Shown: positions 35,047 to 43,901, counted from the first letter of the stretch. The stretch is 64,000 nucleotides of DNA from Bradyrhizobium guangdongense (GCF_004114975.1 NZ_CP030051.1:1488001-1552000), one strand, 5' to 3'. Notes: a model not told the origin generated them from the sequence alone. Made by a program: numbers and translations.

Positions 35047-37014
35047 CTAAGCCGCCCGGATCTGCGCGAGAAAACGATCCACCTCGTCGCGCAGGCGCTG
35101 CGACTGCTTCGACAGCTCGATCGCCGAAACCAGCACCTCTTCCGCGGCCGTGCCCGTCGCTGCGATGCCGTCGGTGACCCCTGCGATGTTCTGCGAGACC
35201 TCGCCGGTGCGCGCGGCGGCCTGCTGGACGTTCTGCGCGATCTCCTGGGTCGCCGTGCCCTGCTGGCCGACGGCCGCCGCGATCGCGGCGGAGATTTCGT
35301 CGACTTCGCGGATGGTCGCGCAGATCGACTGGATCCCATTCACCGCGCCTGATGTCTCGCCCTGAACGGCCGTCACCTGCGCGCCGATTTCTTCCGTCGC
35401 CTTTGCCGTCTGGGTCGCCAGTGCCTTGACCTCGGATGCGACCACCGCAAAGCCGCGGCCGGCTTCGCCCGCGCGCGCCGCCTCGATCGTCGCATTCAGC
35501 GCCAGCAGGTTGGTCTGGCCGGCGATGCCGTTGATGAAGGAGACGACGTCGCCGATTTTTTGCGCGGCATCCGCGAGGCTCTGGACGCGCGCATTCGACG
35601 CCTTTCCGTCGCTTGCGGCTTTGCCCACCACTTCGGTCGCGTGCGCCAGGCGACGGCTGATCTCGGCCATCGACGAGGACAATTCCTCCGCCGCAGCCGC
35701 CACGGTCTGCACGTTCTCGGAGGCCAGGGCCGAGGCCGACGATACCGTGCGGGTCTGCTGCCGCGACTGCTCGACGATGGCGGACATCGAGCGCGCGGTA
35801 TGCTCCATCTCGACCGCAGCGGAAGACACCGTGGTGACGACGTCGCGTATGGATGCCTCGAAATTGTCGGCGAGTGCTGCAAAGGCGCGCCGTTTCTCGG
35901 CCTCGGACTGCACCTTGGCCTCGAGCTGATCGGCCTGGAGCTTGCTGAAATTGACGGCGTTGTCGCGGAACACACCGACCGCCTTCACCATCGCGCCGAC
36001 TTCGTCATTCGCCTTGCTCTCGGGAACGGCGACGTCGAGCCGGCCGTCGGCGAGCTCGCGCATCACTGATGTGATCGACAGGATCGGACGCGAGATGCTC
36101 CGGGCGATGAGATAGCCGACGAGGGCGGCGAGGATCAGCCCGAGGACGGCGATGCCGATCGCGAGCATCCATGCGCGGTCGGCCGAGCTCACATAATCGG
36201 CGTTGTCCATCACCAGCTCGACCGCGCCGAGCGGCTTTCCGGAAAAGTCCTTGATCGGCCCGAGCAGCGCGGCGACCGGCGTGGTGTCGAGCTTGCCCTG
36301 GCGCAGCGTGAACTCGCCGGCGGTTGCGCGGCCGTAATCGGCTGGCTCGAAGAAGCTTTTGCCCTTTAGCGTACCGCCGAACAGCTTGAAACCCGAACTG
36401 TCGGCGAGATGGAAGGCGATATCGACGTGGCGGTTGAGCTTGAAATCCTCCAGGAAGGACTGGCCGAAGGTCAGGCCGAATTCCACCGAGCCGAGATGCT
36501 TGCCTGCTTGCGCGATCGGCACCACGCCGCGGATGCCAAGACCGGCGACGCCGCCTTCGAGGCCGACCACGACCTTGCGTTCCTGATTGGCGTCGACCAC
36601 GGTTTTGCGGAAGCTCGAGAGGTCGTCGCCGAACTTCGCCGGCTGGTGCACGCGCAGGAAGGACGTCGCGGGCGGCGTATGGAACTGGAACTGCTCGACG
36701 CCGTATTCCGATTTGGTGGCAGCGAGCACAGGTCCGAACAGCCGCACCAGGGCCTCGCGGTCTTGCTTGGCCATCGCTTCCTGCGTCGCCGGCATCGCGG
36801 CCACGACCGTGCTCATGGCGGCGGCGCGGTGGGACTCTTCGGCGATGCGCGACAGCAGCGCATCATAATGACTGCGCAGTTCCCGTTGGTCGGCGCGGTC
36901 GATGATGCCCGCAATGATCCACATCGCGCCGAGCACCGCGATCAGCGCGGTTGCCGCCGCTGTCACGGCGAGCGCAACCGTGATCCGCATCCTGAGGCCA
37001 AGGCTGGTCCGCAT
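35047..37014 (-). CDS. Methyl-accepting chemotaxis protein
   Basis: A 655-residue transmembrane chemoreceptor. TM1 is at about residues 11-38 ([20 protein letters not shown]), then a periplasmic Cache-like sensor (40-280, with [20 protein letters not shown]), TM2 at 281-303, HAMP at about 304-357, and a coiled-coil signalling domain with the hairpin-tip motif [20 protein letters not shown] followed by [14 protein letters not shown]. There is no CheR-binding pentapeptide at the C-terminus. ATG at 37014 fits the TM1 position; the frame is open to 37149 but the added part is not family-like. The ligand is unknown. Confidence 0.92.
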   Translation of the reverse strand: MRTSLGLRMRITVALAVTAAATALIAVLGAMWIIAGIIDRADQRELRSHYDALLSRIAEESHRAAAMSTVVAAMPATQEAMAKQDREALVRLFGPVLAATKSEYGVEQFQFHTPPATSFLRVHQPAKFGDDLSSFRKTVVDANQERKVVVGLEGGVAGLGIRGVVPIAQAGKHLGSVEFGLTFGQSFLEDFKLNRHVDIAFHLADSSGFKLFGGTLKGKSFFEPADYGRATAGEFTLRQGKLDTTPVAALLGPIKDFSGKPLGAVELVMDNADYVSSADRAWMLAIGIAVLGLILAALVGYLIARSISRPILSITSVMRELADGRLDVAVPESKANDEVGAMVKAVGVFRDNAVNFSKLQADQLEAKVQSEAEKRRAFAALADNFEASIRDVVTTVSSAAVEMEHTARSMSAIVEQSRQQTRTVSSASALASENVQTVAAAAEELSSSMAEISRRLAHATEVVGKAASDGKASNARVQSLADAAQKIGDVVSFINGIAGQTNLLALNATIEAARAGEAGRGFAVVASEVKALATQTAKATEEIGAQVTAVQGETSGAVNGIQSICATIREVDEISAAIAAAVGQQGTATQEIAQNVQQAAARTGEVSQNIAGVTDGIAATGTAAEEVLVSAIELSKQSQRLRDEVDRFLAQIRAA

Positions 37015-37158
37015 GTCCGACCCGTTCGTTGAGCGTTGCTTAACAACGGCTATCAACTTCTCGCTAAAAGAGGGTGAACGGGATACCGGCGCAGCGAGAA
37101 TTGTGGGGGTGAGACGGACGGTGGGAACCACTAACGTTGGGCGGAGCAACCGCCCCGC

Positions 37159-38124
37159 CTAATATCCCCTCCCGCGATCCACCACGTTCTGCAGCGCGCC
37201 GCCCGCCTCGAACGTCGCGATCTGCTCGGCGACATAAGCCGAGATCGCATCCGCATCGGTGTCGGCGGCGTTGTGCGGCGTCAGCACCACCTTGGGATGG
37301 GTCCAGAACCGGCTGTCCGCGGGCTGCGGTTCCTGCACAAACACGTCGAGCGAAGCGGCACCCAGCGTGCCGTCGTCGAGACAGGCGAGGATATCGGCCT
37401 CGTTCTGCAAACCCCCTCGGCCGGCATTGATCAGCACGGGCGCGCCGAGCGGGCTGGTGCGGTTGAGCTTGGAGAAGACGTCGCGATTGAGGATGCCGTG
37501 CGTGTCAGGCGTCAGCGGCAACAGCGACACCAAGATATCAGTCTTGCGCAGGAATGCGTCCATGCCGGCGCTGCCATGAAAGCATTCGACACCCTCGATC
37601 GTGCGCGGGCTGCGGCTCCAGCCGATGACACGGAAGCCGAGCCGCCGCAGCACCTCGGCGGCATCGGCACCCAACGTGCCGAGGCCCATGACGCCGACCG
37701 CGACTGCGCTCGCAGGCCATTGATATTTCGGCTCCCAGCGCTTGGCGCGCTGACAGTCGCGCAGGTAAAGCTCCTGCCGATGGTGCATCAGCACGTGCAG
37801 CACGACATATTCGGTCATGCGGTTGGTGAGATCAGGCACCGCGACGCGCACCAGCGGCACATCAGGCAGGCTCTTGTCGGCCATCAATGCATCGACGCCG
37901 GCGCCGAGGTTGAAGATTGCCCGCAGATTGGGGAATGAGCCGAGGTCACCCGGCACCGGCTTCCACACCGCGGCATAGTGCACTTCGGCCGGATCGAGCG
38001 AGGCATCGGGCAGCAGCACCACGCGACGGCCGCTGCAGATGGCGTCGAACCGGGCCTTCCAGCGCTCCGGCAGCCAGTTCTGCTGGGTGCTGTTGATCAG
38101 GACGGCCAGTGTGCCCATGCTCAT
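37159..38124 (-). CDS. D-isomer-specific 2-hydroxyacid dehydrogenase, GhrA-like glyoxylate/hydroxypyruvate reductase
   Basis: A 321-residue protein. The NAD(P)-binding region has VGVMGLGTLGADAAEVLRRL, then GWSRSPRTIEG, LVSLLPLTPDTHGILN and INAGRGGLQNEADIL. The catalytic His-Glu set is in DVFVQEPQPADSRFW and LTPHNAA. The layout matches GhrA (ycdW) and related reductases. The frame stays open upstream to 38703, but ATG at 38124 (or 38118) gives the family length. It is divergent from the DGPF gene, whose ECF-type promoter begins at 38210. Confidence 0.88.
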   Translation of the reverse strand: MSMGTLAVLINSTQQNWLPERWKARFDAICSGRRVVLLPDASLDPAEVHYAAVWKPVPGDLGSFPNLRAIFNLGAGVDALMADKSLPDVPLVRVAVPDLTNRMTEYVVLHVLMHHRQELYLRDCQRAKRWEPKYQWPASAVAVGVMGLGTLGADAAEVLRRLGFRVIGWSRSPRTIEGVECFHGSAGMDAFLRKTDILVSLLPLTPDTHGILNRDVFSKLNRTSPLGAPVLINAGRGGLQNEADILACLDDGTLGAASLDVFVQEPQPADSRFWTHPKVVLTPHNAADTDADAISAYVAEQIATFEAGGALQNVVDRGRGY

Positions 38125-38209
38125 TCGAAGTGCCTCGTGGGGTTCCGGTTTCGAAGGCCCTCCTTGGCACGATCCGCCGGATTTTTCTCGCAAATTATTT
38201 CCGCAGCCC

Positions 38210-38236
38210 TGTCGGGGCAGGGCATAGTGGATCGTC
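38210..38236 (+). promoter_or_regulatory. ECF42-type promoter 1 (TGTCGG-N17-CGTC)
   Basis: TGTCGG (38210-38215), 17 bases, CGTC (38233-38236) then TT. The DGPF start codon is at 38269, 32 bases after the -10. The same architecture occurs at 39991 and 44579. The ECF42 motif known from work on that group is TGTCGA with a CG(A/T)C -10, so this fits the group encoded directly downstream. Confidence 0.7.
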
Positions 38237-38268
38237 TTCACAATAAGCATTCGAGGAAGGTGCTGCCC

Positions 38269-38637
38269 ATGCTTTATGCGATCCTTTGCTATCATGACGA
38301 GGACTTCGTCGGCTCCTGGAGCAAGGACCAGGACGAGGCCGTGATGAAGAAGCTCGCCGTGGTGCAGGAGAAGCTCACCCAGCAGGGCCGGCTTGGGCCG
38401 GTGGCCCGGCTGCTGCCGACCACCGCGGCGGCGACCTTGCGCAAGGAAGACCCGCCGCTGGTGCTCGACGGTCCGTATGCCGAGACCAAGGAGCAGTTGC
38501 TCGGCTTCTACATCGTCGACTGCAAGAACCTGGACGACGCCCTGGACGTCGCGCGCGACCTTGGAGCTGCCAATCCCGGCGGCGCCTATGAGGTGCGTCC
38601 CGTCGGCGTGTTCCGGCCCGGAGGAATTTCGGCGTGA
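38269..38637 (+). CDS. DGPF/YCII-related protein
   Basis: A 122-residue small soluble protein of the YciI-like ferredoxin fold. It starts MLYAILCYHDEDFVGSW and carries the group-defining motif LVLDGPYAETKEQLLGFYI. DGPF (here DGPY) proteins are conserved neighbours of ECF42 sigma factors and are candidates for their regulators or targets. ATG at 38269 has GAGGAAGG 8 bases upstream. Its stop overlaps the sigma gene's start (GTGA), so the two are translationally coupled. The biochemical role of DGPF proteins is unknown. Confidence 0.85.
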   Translation: MLYAILCYHDEDFVGSWSKDQDEAVMKKLAVVQEKLTQQGRLGPVARLLPTTAAATLRKEDPPLVLDGPYAETKEQLLGFYIVDCKNLDDALDVARDLGAANPGGAYEVRPVGVFRPGGISA

Positions 38638-39911
38638 GCGACACCGATACCGCCTGGATCGAGACCGCGCTGACCTCGGCGCGACCCCAGGCGGTCGGCG
38701 CACTGTTGCGCTATTTCCGCGATCTCGATACGGCCGAGGAAGCCTTTCAGAATGCGTGCCTGCGGGCGCTCAAAACCTGGCCGCAGAACGGACCGCCACG
38801 CGATCCCGCAGCCTGGCTGATCATGGTCGGCCGCAACGTCGCGATCGACGAGGTCCGCCGCACCCGCAAGCAGCAGCCGCTGCCCGAGGACGACCAGGCG
38901 ATCTCCGACCTCGACGATGCCGAAGGCGCGCTCGCCGAGCGGCTCGACGGCTCGCACTACCGCGACGATATCCTGCGGTTGATGTTCATCTGCTGCCATC
39001 CGCAATTGCCGGCGACGCAGCAGATCGCGCTGGCGCTGCGCATCGTCTCCGGGCTCACGGTGAAGCAGATCGCGCGCGCCTTCCTGGTCTCGGAGGCCGC
39101 GATGGAGCAGCGCATCACCCGCGCCAAGGCCAAGGTCGCGGAGGCGGGGACGCCGTTCGAAGCGCCGGGCGCGATCGAGCGCTCCGAGCGGCTCGCCGGC
39201 GTCGCCGCGATGATCTATCTGATCTTCAACGAGGGCTATTCGGCGAGCGGCGACACCGCCGAGATCCGCAAGCCGCTGTGCGAGGAGGCGATCCGGCTGG
39301 CGCGGCTGCTGCTCCGGCTGTTCCAGAGCGAGCCGGAGATCATGGGCCTGACGGCGCTGATCCTGTTGCAGCATGCGCGCAGTGCGGCGCGCATTGCCGC
39401 GGACGGCTCGCTGATCCTGCTCGACGACCAGGACCGCTCGCTCTGGAACCGCACCATGATCGCGGAGGGTCTCGCGCTGATCGACAAGGCGATCCGCCAC
39501 CGCCGCAGCGGTCCCTACCAGATCCAGGCCGCGATTGCCGCGCTGCATGCGCGCGCCGCGACGCCCCAGGAGACCGACTGGGCTCAGATCGACCTGCTCT
39601 ACGGCGCGCTGGAGGTGGTGCAGCCCTCGCCGGTGGTGACGCTCAACCGCGCGGTTGCCGTGTCCAAGGTGCGCGGGCCGCAGGCCGCGCTCGATCTGAT
39701 CGAGCCGCTGGCCCCGAAGCTTGCCAATTACTTCCATTTCTACGGCGTGCGCGGCGCCTTCCTGATGCAACTCGGCCGTAACGACGAAGCCCGCGTTGCC
39801 TTCGACCGCGCCATTGCCCTCGCCAACACCTCGGCCGAGGCCGCCCATATCCGCATGCACATCGATCGCCTGATCCGGGACAGCCAGCCGAAGGGGGCGA
39901 GGGCGGGTTAG
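38634..39911 (+). CDS. ECF sigma factor, ECF42 group, with C-terminal TPR-like (DUF6596) extension
   Basis: A 425-residue protein, far longer than a normal ECF sigma (about 200). Region 2 is at about residues 20-85 (YFRDLDTAEEAFQNACLRAL, PAAWLIMVGRNVAIDEVRR). Region 4 is at about 130-180 (VSGLTVKQIARAFLVSEAAM). A conserved FNEGYSAS block then opens the C-terminal extension that contains helical repeats (DLLYGALEVVQPSPVVTLNR, AVAVSKVRGPQAALDLIE). This is the ECF42 architecture, which uses the C-terminal TPR domain instead of a classical anti-sigma factor. It starts at GTG 38634 overlapping the DGPF stop. It should read the three TGTCGG-N17-CGTC promoters here. Confidence 0.9.
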   Translation: MSDTDTAWIETALTSARPQAVGALLRYFRDLDTAEEAFQNACLRALKTWPQNGPPRDPAAWLIMVGRNVAIDEVRRTRKQQPLPEDDQAISDLDDAEGALAERLDGSHYRDDILRLMFICCHPQLPATQQIALALRIVSGLTVKQIARAFLVSEAAMEQRITRAKAKVAEAGTPFEAPGAIERSERLAGVAAMIYLIFNEGYSASGDTAEIRKPLCEEAIRLARLLLRLFQSEPEIMGLTALILLQHARSAARIAADGSLILLDDQDRSLWNRTMIAEGLALIDKAIRHRRSGPYQIQAAIAALHARAATPQETDWAQIDLLYGALEVVQPSPVVTLNRAVAVSKVRGPQAALDLIEPLAPKLANYFHFYGVRGAFLMQLGRNDEARVAFDRAIALANTSAEAAHIRMHIDRLIRDSQPKGARAG

Positions 39912-39916
39912 CCGGT

Positions 39917-39957
39917 GTCCTTCCCGGCTCATCGCCCCGCGATGCCCCGGAATGACG
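39917..39957. repeat. Degenerate, shortened copy of dispersed palindrome
   Basis: CCCCGGAATGACG (39945-39957) is identical to one arm of the repeat at 45429-45511, and the left arm GTCCTTCCCGG is a decayed match. Between them CATCG-CCCCG-CGATG can form a hairpin. It follows the sigma gene stop by six bases and could act as its terminator. Confidence 0.5.
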
Positions 39958-39990
39958 GTCGACAATGCGGCGAAAAAATCATCTCCAACC

Positions 39991-40017
39991 TGTCGGCACC
40001 CGCCATCTCCCTTCGTC
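39991..40017 (+). promoter_or_regulatory. ECF42-type promoter 2 (TGTCGG-N17-CGTC)
   Basis: TGTCGG (39991-39996), exactly 17 bases, CGTC (40014-40017), TT, and 26 bases to the SRPBCC start codon at 40044. Same spacing and bases as promoters 1 and 3. Confidence 0.7.
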
Positions 40018-40043
40018 TTCATCCCGTATCGAGGGAGTCATTC

Positions 40044-40580
40044 ATGCTGAAAGCTGTTGCCATTGTCGCTGTCGTGCTTGCGATCGGGATTGCGGGCGTT
40101 CTCGTTCTCGCATCGACAAAGCCCGACACGTTCCGGGTGGAGCGCTCACTGGCGCTGAAGGCGCCGGCCGAAGCCGTCTATCCACTCGTCGCCGATTTCC
40201 ACTTCTGGACCAGCTGGTCGCCCTATGAAGGGCGCGATCCCGCAATGAAGCGGACCTACGGGGGAGCTGCGGCAGGGAAGGGCGCGGCCTATGGCTGGGA
40301 CGGCAACAACAATGTCGGCGCCGGCCATATGGAGATCCTCGAGGCGAGCACGCCATCGAAGCTCCGCATCAAGCTCGATTTCGAACGCCCCTTCGAGGGG
40401 CACAACACCGCCGAGTTCACCTTTGTGCCGCAAGGTGATGCCACACTGGTCACCTGGGCGATGTACGGTCCGGCTCCGTTCATGTCCAAGGTAATGCAGG
40501 TCTTCGTCAACATGGACAACATGATCGGCAAGGATTTTGAAACTGGTCTCGCCAGTCTGAAGAAGCTCACCGAGAAGTAA
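40044..40580 (+). CDS. SRPBCC-family (polyketide cyclase/START-like) protein with N-terminal membrane anchor
   Basis: A 178-residue protein. Residues 2-27 form one hydrophobic segment (LKAVAIVAVVLAIGIAGVLV), then an SRPBCC domain begins at FRVERSLALKAPAEAVYPLV with the typical DFHFWTSWSPYEG. Such domains bind hydrophobic ligands. ATG at 40044 follows GAGGGAGTC. It lies under ECF42-type promoter 2 and is followed 38 bases on by the VOC gene. The same gene types often accompany DGPF/ECF42 clusters. Confidence 0.87.
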   Translation: MLKAVAIVAVVLAIGIAGVLVLASTKPDTFRVERSLALKAPAEAVYPLVADFHFWTSWSPYEGRDPAMKRTYGGAAAGKGAAYGWDGNNNVGAGHMEILEASTPSKLRIKLDFERPFEGHNTAEFTFVPQGDATLVTWAMYGPAPFMSKVMQVFVNMDNMIGKDFETGLASLKKLTEK

Positions 40581-40618
40581 TGCGCGTACTGCCCAGAGAA
40601 GCAAAAAGGAGAGAAACG

Positions 40619-41032
40619 ATGCTCAACCCCTATCTGTTTTATCAGGACACTTGCGAAGCGGCGTTCAACTTCTACGCCAAGGTTCTCGGCGGCAAGATCG
40701 ACGCAATGATGCGCGCCTCCGATGCACCACCGGAGATGCCTGCCACGCCCGGTCGCGAGAAGACGATCATGCATGCCCGGATGTCGCTGCCCGATGGCAG
40801 CGTGTTGATGGCCTCGGACGCGCCGGGCGAGCATTTTCACAAGCCGCAGGGGTTTTCGATCTCGCTCACGATTGCTGACCCCGCGGAGGGCGAGCGCAAG
40901 TTCAACGCGCTCGCCGACGGCGGCAGCGTCACCATGCCCTTCAGCAAGACGTTCTGGGCCAAGGGCTTCGGCATGTGCGTCGACAAGTTTGGTGTTCCCT
41001 GGATGGTGAACTGCCCGGCCGAAGGCATGTGA
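40619..41032 (+). CDS. VOC-family protein, PhnB-like
   Basis: A 137-residue protein of the glyoxalase/bleomycin-resistance (VOC) fold in the PhnB-like subgroup: LNPYLFYQDTCEAAFNFYAK then VLGGKIDAMM, IMHARMSLPDGSVLMASDA, and a C-terminal KFGVPWMVN. ATG at 40619 is behind AAGGAGAGAA. PhnB-like proteins have no confirmed enzymatic role; they are common in ECF42 gene sets. The previous gene's stop is 38 bases upstream, so the two probably share promoter 2. Confidence 0.87.
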   Translation: MLNPYLFYQDTCEAAFNFYAKVLGGKIDAMMRASDAPPEMPATPGREKTIMHARMSLPDGSVLMASDAPGEHFHKPQGFSISLTIADPAEGERKFNALADGGSVTMPFSKTFWAKGFGMCVDKFGVPWMVNCPAEGM

Positions 41033-41061
41033 CGGGCGGCCGCCTGATGTAGTGAGGTGCG

Positions 41062-41088
41062 GCTTCCTCTCTTGTCATGAGAGGAGGC
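41062..41088. terminator. Hairpin between convergent VOC and lipoprotein genes
   Basis: GCTTCCTCTC pairs with GAGAGGAGGC (one wobble) around TTGTCAT. It lies 30 bases after the VOC stop and 9 before the lipoprotein stop. There is no U-run, so it may work weakly or in both directions. Confidence 0.45.
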
Positions 41089-41096
41089 TCGCTCTG

Positions 41097-41444
41097 TCAG
41101 CGGATTGATCCGGTCGTGTCCTCGCTCGGCGGCTGGGTGACGCAGATGCGGCAGATCACGAGCTTCGAGCCGAGCTGCCGGTCGTTTTCCGCCTCGATCT
41201 CATCGTGGACCGCCCACCATGCGTCGGAATAAGGGCGCAAGGTGGAGAGCACCTTTTGCCGCTCCAGATTGGGATCACTCTCGGGGGCTGCTTGATTGGC
41301 GAGGCGCCGTTTTGTGACCGCAGGACGATTGGGGTCCTGACCGAGTCCGTCCCACGCGATGGGCCGACGCTCAGCCGCGGGCGCGCTTGCGCATCCCGCG
41401 AGCGCTGCGCAAAAACTAAGCAAGACGAGAATGTGTCGAGCCAT
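41097..41444 (-). CDS. Small putative lipoprotein, unknown function
   Basis: A 115-residue protein read from ATG at 41444 (MARHILVLLSFCAALAGCAS); the frame is open to 41615 without family-like sequence. Residues 4-17 are hydrophobic and LAGC is a lipobox with Cys18. The mature part is polar, with PYSDAWWAVHDEIEAENDRQ and LVICRICV near the end. It resembles small lipoproteins of unknown function in Bradyrhizobium. Function unknown. Confidence 0.75.
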   Translation of the reverse strand: MARHILVLLSFCAALAGCASAPAAERRPIAWDGLGQDPNRPAVTKRRLANQAAPESDPNLERQKVLSTLRPYSDAWWAVHDEIEAENDRQLGSKLVICRICVTQPPSEDTTGSIR

Positions 41445-41863
41445 GCCGGACCTGTTGTGCGGTACGCCACGCCAATCCGCGTGGAAACTTTGCATTGCGA
41501 CGCTTAAGCGGGACTTGAGGGAAAACGACGTCGCCGGCATGGCCGAAACGAGATTCGTGCTTTCGTCTTTGAGAACAGCGCGATCGTCTGTGATTCGGCG
41601 CGGATCGCATCGCACAACAACTGGCGCAAGATTAGGCTGTGAACTTCGCGCCCGAATCGCTAATCATATTCACAATACCTACAAATTAGGGCGGGCGTGA
41701 CTTGGAAGGGAGCGACCGATGGCGGCGGCGCTACAAATCAATTTTGCTATGTGGGGCATGCTCATCTGCGCGAGCGTGAAGCTCGCGCCCATGATTCAGG
41801 TTGCCTTCCACTAGTGGAACGGCCAGTTCGTGACGACTGTTCGTCGGCACGTGGCGCCGTGCC
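41445..41863. other. 419-base region with only one short ORF
   Basis: Between the lipoprotein start and the stop of the next minus-strand gene I see no longer gene in any frame that looks coding. It includes an A+T-rich patch (about 41655-41690) next to a well-placed ribosome site and a 31-codon ORF at 41719-41814, listed separately. Confidence 0.5.
41719..41814 (+). CDS. Candidate small ORF (31 aa), possibly membrane
   Basis: ATG at 41719 follows GGAAGGGAGCGACCG (strong ribosome site) and runs to TAG at 41812-41814. The peptide begins MAAALQINFAMWGMLICASV and has a hydrophobic middle that could span a membrane. It sits in a gap without other genes, and an A+T-rich stretch lies just upstream. 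Too short for statistics; the evidence is the ribosome site, the start and the hydrophobicity. Confidence 0.4.
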   Translation: MAAALQINFAMWGMLICASVKLAPMIQVAFH

Positions 41864-42208
41864 TCAGCTGATGAAGAGCGCAATCAGCATGAAGCTCATG
41901 CCCATCACGACGATCATGGGAACCACAAGGTTGCGCTGTCGCGACGGCCGACGCGACTGAGGGCTTCGCGGTCGCAATGTCTCGCGCACGTGCGATGACG
42001 GCTGCGATGGTGCAAGCGAAGCCTTGGCGTCCGAGCCGATGTACTTCACATACAGTTCGAGCAGCCGCAATTCGGACGTCAGGTCGATCAGGCCCTCGCG
42101 GTCACGCCGCGTCAGATCCTCGAATTCGAGGGTTTCTTCCGAGCTTAATGCGCCGAGGACGATTCGTCCCTGATCCGACAGGCGGTAGCGAAAATCGATG
42201 GCCTCCAT
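41864..42208 (-). CDS. Conserved hypothetical protein with C-terminal membrane anchor
   Basis: A 114-residue protein from ATG 42208 (MEAIDFRYRLSDQGRIVLGA). It has an acidic, helical N-terminal half (LSSEETLEFEDLTRRDREG, ELRLLELYVKYIGSD), a proline/arginine-rich middle, and a C-terminal hydrophobic tail (VVPMIVVMGMSFMLIALFIS) that should anchor it to the membrane. The open frame extends to 42376 but the start chosen gives a compact protein. No domain recognised. It looks like a tail-anchored protein conserved in Bradyrhizobium relatives. Confidence 0.65.
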   Translation of the reverse strand: MEAIDFRYRLSDQGRIVLGALSSEETLEFEDLTRRDREGLIDLTSELRLLELYVKYIGSDAKASLAPSQPSSHVRETLRPRSPQSRRPSRQRNLVVPMIVVMGMSFMLIALFIS

Positions 42209-42493
42209 ATGCGGGCCATTTGAAAATGACTGATCTTGAAAATGTGGAACCATTCTCGTCCGCGGCCGCTCTGCCGAGATGTGACGGTCGCAGTCATTGC
42301 GATGCGTGAATCTCTCGGTTTGGCCCACATCATCATAATCGCCACCGAGAAGCTGGAAATCGCGTAAATTGGGCAAGCATTGCGAAGCTGTTGAGCGGAT
42401 TTCGCGCCGCCGAGGCCGGAATTGCGGAGAATTGCCTAATCGTCGGACAGCAGAGGATTCATTGCAGTCACGCCGCCGCCTGAGGCCGAAATG

Positions 42494-42922
42494 TCATCGA
42501 CAGCGCGGGTAGATCGCGGCGAGGTCCCGGCCCTTCAACAGGAGCAGTCGTGAGGTGAGGCCGCCGCGGCGGCTGATCCAGTCGCGGATCGGGCCGGGAT
42601 AGGCCGCAAGCACGGCTTCGGATGCTTCCGGCTCGGCATAGAAACGCCCGCGCCGGTCGACCGAACGCGCGGCGTGGAAGCCGAGCACGGCGCGCTTGGT
42701 GACGCAGATTCGCTCGCCCGGCACGATGCTGAGCACGAGCGTGCACGCCGACAGGCAGGGACCGTCGATCACCACGCGCTCGCCGCTCTCGCGCACCTTC
42801 TCGAACAGGTCGAGGAACGGTCCGACTTGTCCGCCCGGGCTTTGGACGATGCGGATCTCGGCGTGGGCCGAGGTGGCGGCGAGCAAAGCTATCGACATGG
42901 CGAACAGAGCGAGGCGTCGCAT
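42494..42922 (-). CDS. Exported ClpP/crotonase-like hypothetical protein (COG3904-like)
   Basis: A 142-residue protein read from ATG 42922 (MRRLALFAMSIALLAATSA), with a signal peptide to about residue 21. The mature region carries RVVIDGPCLSACTLVLSIV, KRAVLGFHAAR and a C-terminal YPRCR. This resembles the COG3904 group of ClpP-fold exported proteins with an S-A-C motif. Catalytic status is unknown. The upstream region is filled by the dispersed palindrome at 42941-43039. The 285-base gap on its 3' side (42209-42493) showed nothing clear. Confidence 0.72.
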   Translation of the reverse strand: MRRLALFAMSIALLAATSAHAEIRIVQSPGGQVGPFLDLFEKVRESGERVVIDGPCLSACTLVLSIVPGERICVTKRAVLGFHAARSVDRRGRFYAEPEASEAVLAAYPGPIRDWISRRGGLTSRLLLLKGRDLAAIYPRCR

Positions 42923-42940
42923 GGCGTCTCCACAAACTCG

Positions 42941-43039
42941 ATCTCGTAGGATGGGCAAAGGCGCATAAGCGCCGCGCCCACGTCGTTTCTCAATCGCCCG
43001 CGATGGTGGGCACGTGACGCTTTGCCCACCCTACGAGAT
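42941..43039. repeat. Dispersed palindromic repeat, type 1
   Basis: The arms (42941-42960 and 43020-43039) are 20 bp with a single mismatch, read ATCTCGTAGGATGGGCAAAG on the left. Between them are the shorter inverted parts GGCGCATAAGCGCC and GTGGGCAC. This is the form of the short palindromic elements scattered in Bradyrhizobium genomes. It lies between the ClpP-like gene start (42922) and the SDR stop (43046), so it may act as a transcription barrier or carry the promoter. Confidence 0.7.
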
Positions 43040-43045
43040 TTGTGC

Positions 43046-43834
43046 CTACCCGTTTCTTCGTTCGCCGCGCAGCGTCGGCAGGCCGATGCCCGCCGCATCG
43101 AAGCCGCCATCGACGGCCAAAATTTGGCCGGTGATGTAGCTCGCCCGTTCCGAGCACAGGAAGAAGATCGCCTCGGCGAGTTCCTCCTCCAGACCGTACC
43201 GATTGAGCGGGATGGCGTCGTGATAGTCGGCGCGGATCTCCCTGGTGTGCACTTGCTTCGCCATCGCGGTGTCGACCGGCCCGGGCGCGACCGCGTTGAC
43301 GCGGATGTTGAGCGAGGCTAGCTCGACCGCGAGCTGCTTGGTGAGGTGCGCGAGCCCGGCCTTGCTGGTGCCGTAGGCCGAACGCAGCGTCGAGGCGCGA
43401 ACGGCCGAAATCGAGGTGATGTTGACGATGGCGCCGCCGCCCTGCTCGCGCATCAGCGGCACGGCCGCCTTGGTGCAGAGGAAAGGACCGGTGAGATTGA
43501 CCGTCATGATCCTGTTCCAGTCGGCGTCGCTGGTTTCCAGCACAGGCGCGAACACGGCGACGCCGGCATTGTTGATGAGAGCATCGAGCCGGCCGAAGCG
43601 GCTCATCACCGCGGCCATCGCAGATGCCACGGCGGCTGCGTCGGATACGTCGCAGGTGATCGCCAGCGTGGTGTCGGGACTTTGCAGCGCTGCTGCTGCG
43701 CTGGCCTGCTGCTCTCCGGCGATATCGAGCAGCGCCACGCGCCATCCTTCGGCGAGGAAGCGTTTCGCCGTGGCCAGCCCGATCCCGCGGGCGGCACCGG
43801 TGACGAGGGCAACTTTGGCCGGGGAGGAGGTCAT
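43046..43834 (-). CDS. SDR-family oxidoreductase
   Basis: A 262-residue classical SDR: TGAARGIGLATAKRF cofactor motif, NNAG in ALINNAGVAVF, Ser in ITSISAVRA and YxxxK in YGTSK. C-terminal SYITGQILAVDGGFD is typical. ATG at 43834 has AAGGA eight bases upstream; the open frame to 43864 is weaker. It ends 6 bases from the dispersed palindrome. The substrate is unknown. Confidence 0.9.
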   Translation of the reverse strand: MTSSPAKVALVTGAARGIGLATAKRFLAEGWRVALLDIAGEQQASAAAALQSPDTTLAITCDVSDAAAVASAMAAVMSRFGRLDALINNAGVAVFAPVLETSDADWNRIMTVNLTGPFLCTKAAVPLMREQGGGAIVNITSISAVRASTLRSAYGTSKAGLAHLTKQLAVELASLNIRVNAVAPGPVDTAMAKQVHTREIRADYHDAIPLNRYGLEEELAEAIFFLCSERASYITGQILAVDGGFDAAGIGLPTLRGERRNG

Positions 43835-43901
43835 GACGCGGTCCTTTGCTCGGACCTGCGGCATGACAGTTTAGTTGGTCCCACGCAAGGGATCGCAGGG
43901 A

